Assembly (NCBI GenBank): GCA_024276455.1
Contig: JAJRXE010000356.1
Location: 1 to 8,771, forward strand
Direction of reading: 5' to 3'
Source of the DNA: Calditrichota bacterium
Lineage (GTDB): Bacteria; Calditrichota; Calditrichia; RBG-13-44-9
Length of the DNA: 8,771 nucleotides
Of this stretch, positions 6,301 through 8,771 are shown piece after piece (the first letter of the stretch is position 1; each line of letters begins with the position of its first letter). Both the position numbers and the translations under genes were made by a program. The notes under the pieces are model-generated. The model searched no databases and was not told the origin of the DNA. It was given only the letters and a program-made list of their open reading frames with translations.

Positions 6301-8771
6301 AGGGCAACGATCGGGTGTTACAGTACATTTCTTTAAGTTTCGATGCTGCCGGGGAGGAAATTTTCCCTACTTTGCTCGGTGGGGCAACCCTGGTGCTTGC
6401 TCCGGATGCAACCGAGCTCAGCGGTCCGGATTTAGTGCAGCTAATCCGTCAATTCCAGATTAGCATTTTGCACTTTCCCGTTCCTATGTGGCATTACCTA
6501 ATCGATTATTTGTACGAGTCAAACGAGACGCTTCCGACTTCCGTTCGCCTGATTCAGGTGGGCGGAGAAGCTCCTTCGGTGCAAAAATTGAATCTGGCGG
6601 AAAAAATTTTGCCGAAGCCGATTGTTTTTATGAATATGTACGGACCCACTGAGACCACCATTACCGGTTTGTATTTCAAAACAACGATCGGTCCGTCCCA
6701 AAAATTCACTGGAATGGTTATTCCGGTGGGCCAACCGATTCCCAATGTGCGGGTTTATTTGCTCGATTCAGCCATGAATCCGGTGCCGGTGGGGGTGGTC
6801 GGCGAGATTTATCTCGGGGGTGCCGGCGTCGCCCGCGGGTACCTGAATCGACCACATTTGACCGCAGAACGTTTTGTGCCAGACCCCTTCAGCGAGACGC
6901 CGGGACAACGTCTGTACCGAACCGGTGATCTGGCCTATTTTAACGAAAAGGGCGAGGTGATTTTTACCGGACGGGTGGATTTCCAGGTAAAAGTTCGAGG
7001 ATTCCGAATTGAATTGGGTGAAATAGAAAATGTGCTAGAACAGCATCCGGCGGTTAAATCGGCCATTGTCCACGCCCGGAAAATGGAAAACTCGCAGCAG
7101 TTAGTCGCATATTTAATTCCCGAAAAAGATCAACCGCTTACGGTGGCCGGGTTGCGCGAATTTTTGGCCTCGCATTTACCGGACTATATGATTCCGGCTT
7201 ATTTTGTGGCTCTGGAGAAATTCCCCTTAACGCCCACCGGAAAAATCGACCGCAAACGACTTCCCGAACCGCAAATTAGCGCCGAAAAATTGGAGCAAAA
7301 TTATGTGCCGCCTCGCAATGAGAAAGAAAAGCTCCTGGTGGAAATCTGGCAGGAGGTTTTAAAGCTCCCCCGGGTGGGAGTGAAGGACAACTTCTTCGAA
7401 CTGGGGGGCGATTCAATTTTAAGCATTCAGGTGGTGGCGCGCGCCAATCAACAAGGTTTGAAGGTAACGCCCCGCCAACTTTTCGAATATCCCACCATCG
7501 AAGGATTGGCTTCCGTTGCGGAGGAAGGGATTGCGATTCACGCCGAACAGGGTCTGGTGAGCGGGGAATTTCCCCTCATTCCCATTCAGCGCTGGTTCTT
7601 TGATTTGAATTTGAAGCGGCCGGAATACTGGAATCAATCCCTCTCCATTGAACTGAACGAGGCACTCGAACTCGAGGTGCTCCGCCAGGTAGTCGAGAAA
7701 ATTTTGCAACATCATGATGTGCTGCGGGCAACTTTTTCGTTATCCGGAGGAAAAGTAACCGCCCACATTTCGCCTGAGCTAAAAGAGGTTCCGTTTTACG
7801 TCCACAATCTGTCCGATGTGAACGGCAAGGAAGTAGGAAAGCGAATTCGGAAACTTGCCGCCGAAGCCCAGTCTTCTTTCAATCTCAGTTCGGGACCGCT
7901 AATACGTTTCGATTATTTCCAGACGGCACCGGAAGAAAAAGACCTTTTGCAAATTACCATTCACCACTTAATCGTCGATACCGTTTCCTGGCGCATCTTA
8001 ACGGAAGACATCATTCAGGCCTACCAGCGATTAGTGGAAGGCAAAGAAATTGTTTTGCCCCCCAAGACAACCTCGTTTAAATTCTGGGCGGAAAAATTAC
8101 AGGCGTATGCCCGGTCCCCTGAACTGGAGGAAGAAATTGCCTTCTGGCAAAATCAAACGGAAGGTTTACGGGAAGTTGAATTGCCCCTCGATCATCCGGA
8201 GGGAAATAACCTGGAAAAAACCGCGGCGAGTATTCAATTCGCTTTAAGTGAGCAGGAGACGCTGCAATTACTCCGCGAGGCGCCGGCCGCTTACAATACC
8301 CAGATTAACGAACTGCTGCTGGCGGCACTTACTCGCGCCTACTATCGCTGGTCGGGCCAAGCGGATTTGTGGATTGATCTGGAAAACCATGGACGGGCGG
8401 ACATCTTCCCGGACGTTAATATTTCCCGTACGGTTGGATGGTTTACGGTAAGTTTCCCGCTGCACCTGTCGTACGAAAGTCGCTGGCAGACCGCCGATCT
8501 GATTCGCCAGGTAAAAGAACAATACCGCGCAGTGCCCAACGACGGCATTGGCTACGGGCTTCTCCGATTTCTCCGCAAGGGCGTTGATTTACCAACGGAC
8601 GTTGTGGCGGCCCCGATTGGTTTTAATTATCTGGGACAATTCGACCAGGAGGCGGGGCAATCGCTGGCACTGGGTCAACCGATTCCCGCTTTAGTGCCCG
8701 AACGTTCCCCTGAGAATCAACGAATTCATTATATTGACATCGGAGGAAATGTGACGAACAATGTTCTAACC
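3075..8771 (+). CDS. NRPS, PCP-ST-C-A-PCP-E (3' end open)
   Basis: This is a large multidomain NRPS in the same frame as the upstream C-A protein. From GTG 3075 as residue 1 the order is: carrier (1-78, Ser37), sulfotransferase (about 98-415), condensation (about 436-882, HHIISDG from 567), adenylation (about 896-1402), carrier (1410-1485, Ser1447) and epimerization (1498 to the end, HHLIVD from 1630). No stop follows to 8771, so at least 1,899 codons are present and the C-terminus lies outside. GTG 3075 is the first usable start after the TAG and keeps the whole carrier; ATG 3114 would cut into its first helix. A protein that begins with a carrier lacking its adenylation domain, 12 bases after a C-A protein that lacks a carrier, suggests that the two form one synthetase. 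No docking element is visible at either side of the break. Confidence 0.93.
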   Translation, partial: MPPSTKLEKFLYDMWKEILAIEKIGIHDNFFQLGGSSIQAATFVNRLQDALGEYVYIVAIYDAPTIAELCELLKRDYPEAVSRITGERVEKREEKSRVTEEDVRYFQSIIKTPPAIQIKGPKNPSAVFIISAPRSGSTLTRAILGGHPKLFAPPELQLLNFNTLQDRRNNLTGRDDFWLDGTIRAIMEIKHCDVDEARRIMADFEEKNYTVKDFYRVLQEWLGERIFVDKTPNYALSVDILRRAEEYFENALYIHLIRHPYGVIPSFEKARLHVFYPPFFTQEHPFSSRKLAELVWLISHRNILTFLKDIPEERQVRLYYEDLVTDPEKTVQNICDFIGVDLHPDMLEPQKDSHRRMTDGLNDLSKMLGDVRFHEHRGINADRAYSWKRNFTEDYLSDLTWELVEAFGYEDRKKLEISIGKVIRSIEPLKPGEKPVLSFAQQRLWFLDQLEPNNPFYNMPLTVRIKGEINPAILEQALNKVVERHENLRTAFKTVNGQPEVEIVPQLFVPIEKIDLKSLSRKEKEKQITAIIRQEASTPFNLSTPPLFRCKLLQLEANEMIFILNMHHIISDGLSLEIMLKEITEFYRSLVEGTEARLPELPLQYSAYAKWQREWLESEVLKKQLRFWQNQLAGVPQLINLPTDFPRPKTQSFKGQKVFFEVPAELSQALKNIANRHKTTPYVVLLTAFSILLHRYTGQDDLVIGTPVSGRTRKEIEGLIGFFVNSIPLRFELENNPTFDELLVQVQHMVQQSLANQDVPFEKIIDVLNLERDTSYTPLFQVMFIYQQNALQKIVLPNLEIEPLQVDTGTSKFDLSLAVVEGESQFKGMVEFNSDLFKKETVNRLLNHFLNLLNDLASDTRKPVRELNLLSEAERQQIIQEYNRFEGREIRSEWNVVRLLEEQAKTNPARPAILTQNGELSYRELNNLANRVAHYLTKQGIGPEDVVAISLERSPELLIALWGILKCGAAYLPIDPRYPQERIDYILQDSNVKVVLTKNAYEPRFEGRDCSLVFLDRLEQTFGHEPASDPNRPIHPESLAYLIYTSGSTGKPKAVMVKHGSLVNHSLNIRDLCDIQGNDRVLQYISLSFDAAGEEIFPTLLGGATLVLAPDATELSGPDLVQLIRQFQISILHFPVPMWHYLIDYLYESNETLPTSVRLIQVGGEAPSVQKLNLAEKILPKPIVFMNMYGPTETTITGLYFKTTIGPSQKFTGMVIPVGQPIPNVRVYLLDSAMNPVPVGVVGEIYLGGAGVARGYLNRPHLTAERFVPDPFSETPGQRLYRTGDLAYFNEKGEVIFTGRVDFQVKVRGFRIELGEIENVLEQHPAVKSAIVHARKMENSQQLVAYLIPEKDQPLTVAGLREFLASHLPDYMIPAYFVALEKFPLTPTGKIDRKRLPEPQISAEKLEQNYVPPRNEKEKLLVEIWQEVLKLPRVGVKDNFFELGGDSILSIQVVARANQQGLKVTPRQLFEYPTIEGLASVAEEGIAIHAEQGLVSGEFPLIPIQRWFFDLNLKRPEYWNQSLSIELNEALELEVLRQVVEKILQHHDVLRATFSLSGGKVTAHISPELKEVPFYVHNLSDVNGKEVGKRIRKLAAEAQSSFNLSSGPLIRFDYFQTAPEEKDLLQITIHHLIVDTVSWRILTEDIIQAYQRLVEGKEIVLPPKTTSFKFWAEKLQAYARSPELEEEIAFWQNQTEGLREVELPLDHPEGNNLEKTAASIQFALSEQETLQLLREAPAAYNTQINELLLAALTRAYYRWSGQADLWIDLENHGRADIFPDVNISRTVGWFTVSFPLHLSYESRWQTADLIRQVKEQYRAVPNDGIGYGLLRFLRKGVDLPTDVVAAPIGFNYLGQFDQEAGQSLALGQPIPALVPERSPENQRIHYIDIGGNVTNNVLT
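3366..4319 (+). other. Embedded sulfotransferase domain (Sulfotransfer_3-like)
   Basis: This domain is expected to transfer a sulfonate group from PAPS to a hydroxyl, or less often an amine. Evidence is the 5'-phosphosulfate loop SAPRSGSTLTRAIL (3465-3506, residues 131-144), a DKTPNY motif (from 3759, Lys230), the 3'-phosphate-binding region YIHLIRHPYGVIPSF (from 3831, Arg258 and Ser266), and a YEDLVTDPEKT block (from 4032) typical of the family. Length, about 320 residues, suits a complete domain and no key motif is missing. It sits between PCP1 and C2, so the natural substrate would be the PCP1-bound intermediate. The best-known built-in precedent is the sulfotransferase of CurM (curacin), which sulfonates a beta-hydroxyacyl chain before decarboxylative elimination; no thioesterase follows it here. 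The target group is unknown. Confidence 0.88.
4380..5720 (+). other. Condensation domain C2
   Basis: The domain joins the PCP1-bound donor, modified or not, to the amino acid on PCP2. Motifs are SFAQQRLWFLDQL (from 4386), RHENLRTAF, MHHIISDGLS with the HH at 4773-4778 and Asp at 4788, IGTPVSGRTRKEIEGLIGFFVN, and PFEKIIDVL. These are the standard form of an L-donor (LCL) condensation domain. That agrees with the absence of an epimerization domain after PCP1. A linker of about 20 residues separates it from the sulfotransferase. Confidence 0.93.
5760..7280 (+). other. Adenylation domain A2
   Basis: The domain activates the second amino acid. Core motifs: LSYREL, LKCGAAYLPIDP, YTSGSTGKPK (6204-6233), SFDAAGEEIFP (from 6336), YGPTETT, GEIYLGG, YRTGDL, GRVDFQVKVRGFRIELGE, LPDYMIPAYF and PTGKIDRKRLP with the A10 lysine at 7242. 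The pocket code by eye against GrsA is about D A E H I V M I T K, sharing Asp235, Ala236, Glu239 (codon 6354), His278 (codon 6471) and Ile330 with A1. The substrate is not recognised; similarity to A1 suggests a related amino acid, perhaps differing in size at positions 299, 301 and 322. Confidence 0.93.
7302..7529 (+). other. Peptidyl carrier domain PCP2
   Basis: The carrier for the module 2 amino acid runs from YVPPRNEKEKLL through VGVKDNFFELGGDSILSIQ to YPTIEGLASVAEEG. The phosphopantetheine serine is in LGGDSI (codon 7413). Asp before this Ser is the form associated with carriers that feed an epimerization domain, and one does follow immediately. The A2-PCP2 linker here is uninterrupted and is the internal reference for the broken A1-PCP1 linker. 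Confidence 0.94.
7566..8771 (+). other. Epimerization domain E (C-terminal end cut by window)
   Basis: The domain inverts the alpha-carbon of the PCP2-bound residue, giving a D/L mixture from which the next condensation domain takes the D form. Signature motifs: PLIPIQRWFFD (from 7572) and YWNQS, HHLIVDTVSWRIL (from 7962; second His residue 1631), ENHGR with its conserved Glu (codon 8382), RTVGWFT (from 8427) and FNYLGQFD (8622-8645). These distinguish it from a condensation domain; the order closely parallels GrsA. All catalytic motifs are inside the window, and only roughly the last 30-60 residues are missing. No inactivating change is visible. Confidence 0.94.

Noticed and set aside
8248..8522. 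Overlapping short frames on both strands within the E domain
   Set aside because: They are low-complexity, Arg-rich translations inside conserved E motifs and are best explained as out-of-frame readings.

Overview
The whole window is one strand of a modular non-ribosomal peptide synthetase (NRPS) assembly line. One + strand reading frame runs from the first bases to the last with a single interruption, a TAG at 3060-3062. Domain order: condensation C1 (about 114-1455), adenylation A1 (about 1503-3029), [TAG], carrier PCP1 (3075-3308), a sulfotransferase ST (about 3366-4319), condensation C2 (about 4380-5720), adenylation A2 (5760-7280), carrier PCP2 (7302-7529), epimerization E (7566 to the window end). 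Both outer ends are open: the first protein probably begins just upstream and the second continues beyond 8771. There is no non-coding stretch over 300 bases, and I see no RNA gene, mobile element, CRISPR array or terminator.

Two points stand out. First, a PAPS-type sulfotransferase domain is built into the assembly line between a carrier and the next condensation domain, so it could modify the chain while it is tethered. Second, the TAG falls inside the A1-PCP1 linker. That linker otherwise has the same length as the A2-PCP2 linker of the next module (21 against 20 codons from the A10 lysine to the YVPP motif). The window therefore shows a once-continuous synthetase that carries a nonsense codon, a sequencing error, or a true and unusual gene split within a module.

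As read, module 1 would load and condense an amino acid, the ST could sulfonate a group on the PCP1-bound intermediate, module 2 would add a second amino acid, and E would invert it to the D form before hand-off to something outside the window. The two adenylation domains share an unusual pocket signature (Asp235, Ala236, Glu239, His278 in GrsA numbering), so their substrates may be related, but I cannot name them.

The organism is a bacterium with near-balanced base composition by eye; this is not the GC-rich style of actinomycetes or myxobacteria. Cyanobacteria, Planctomycetes or Calditrichota-like lineages are possible, but the window has no taxonomic marker and this is only a guess.
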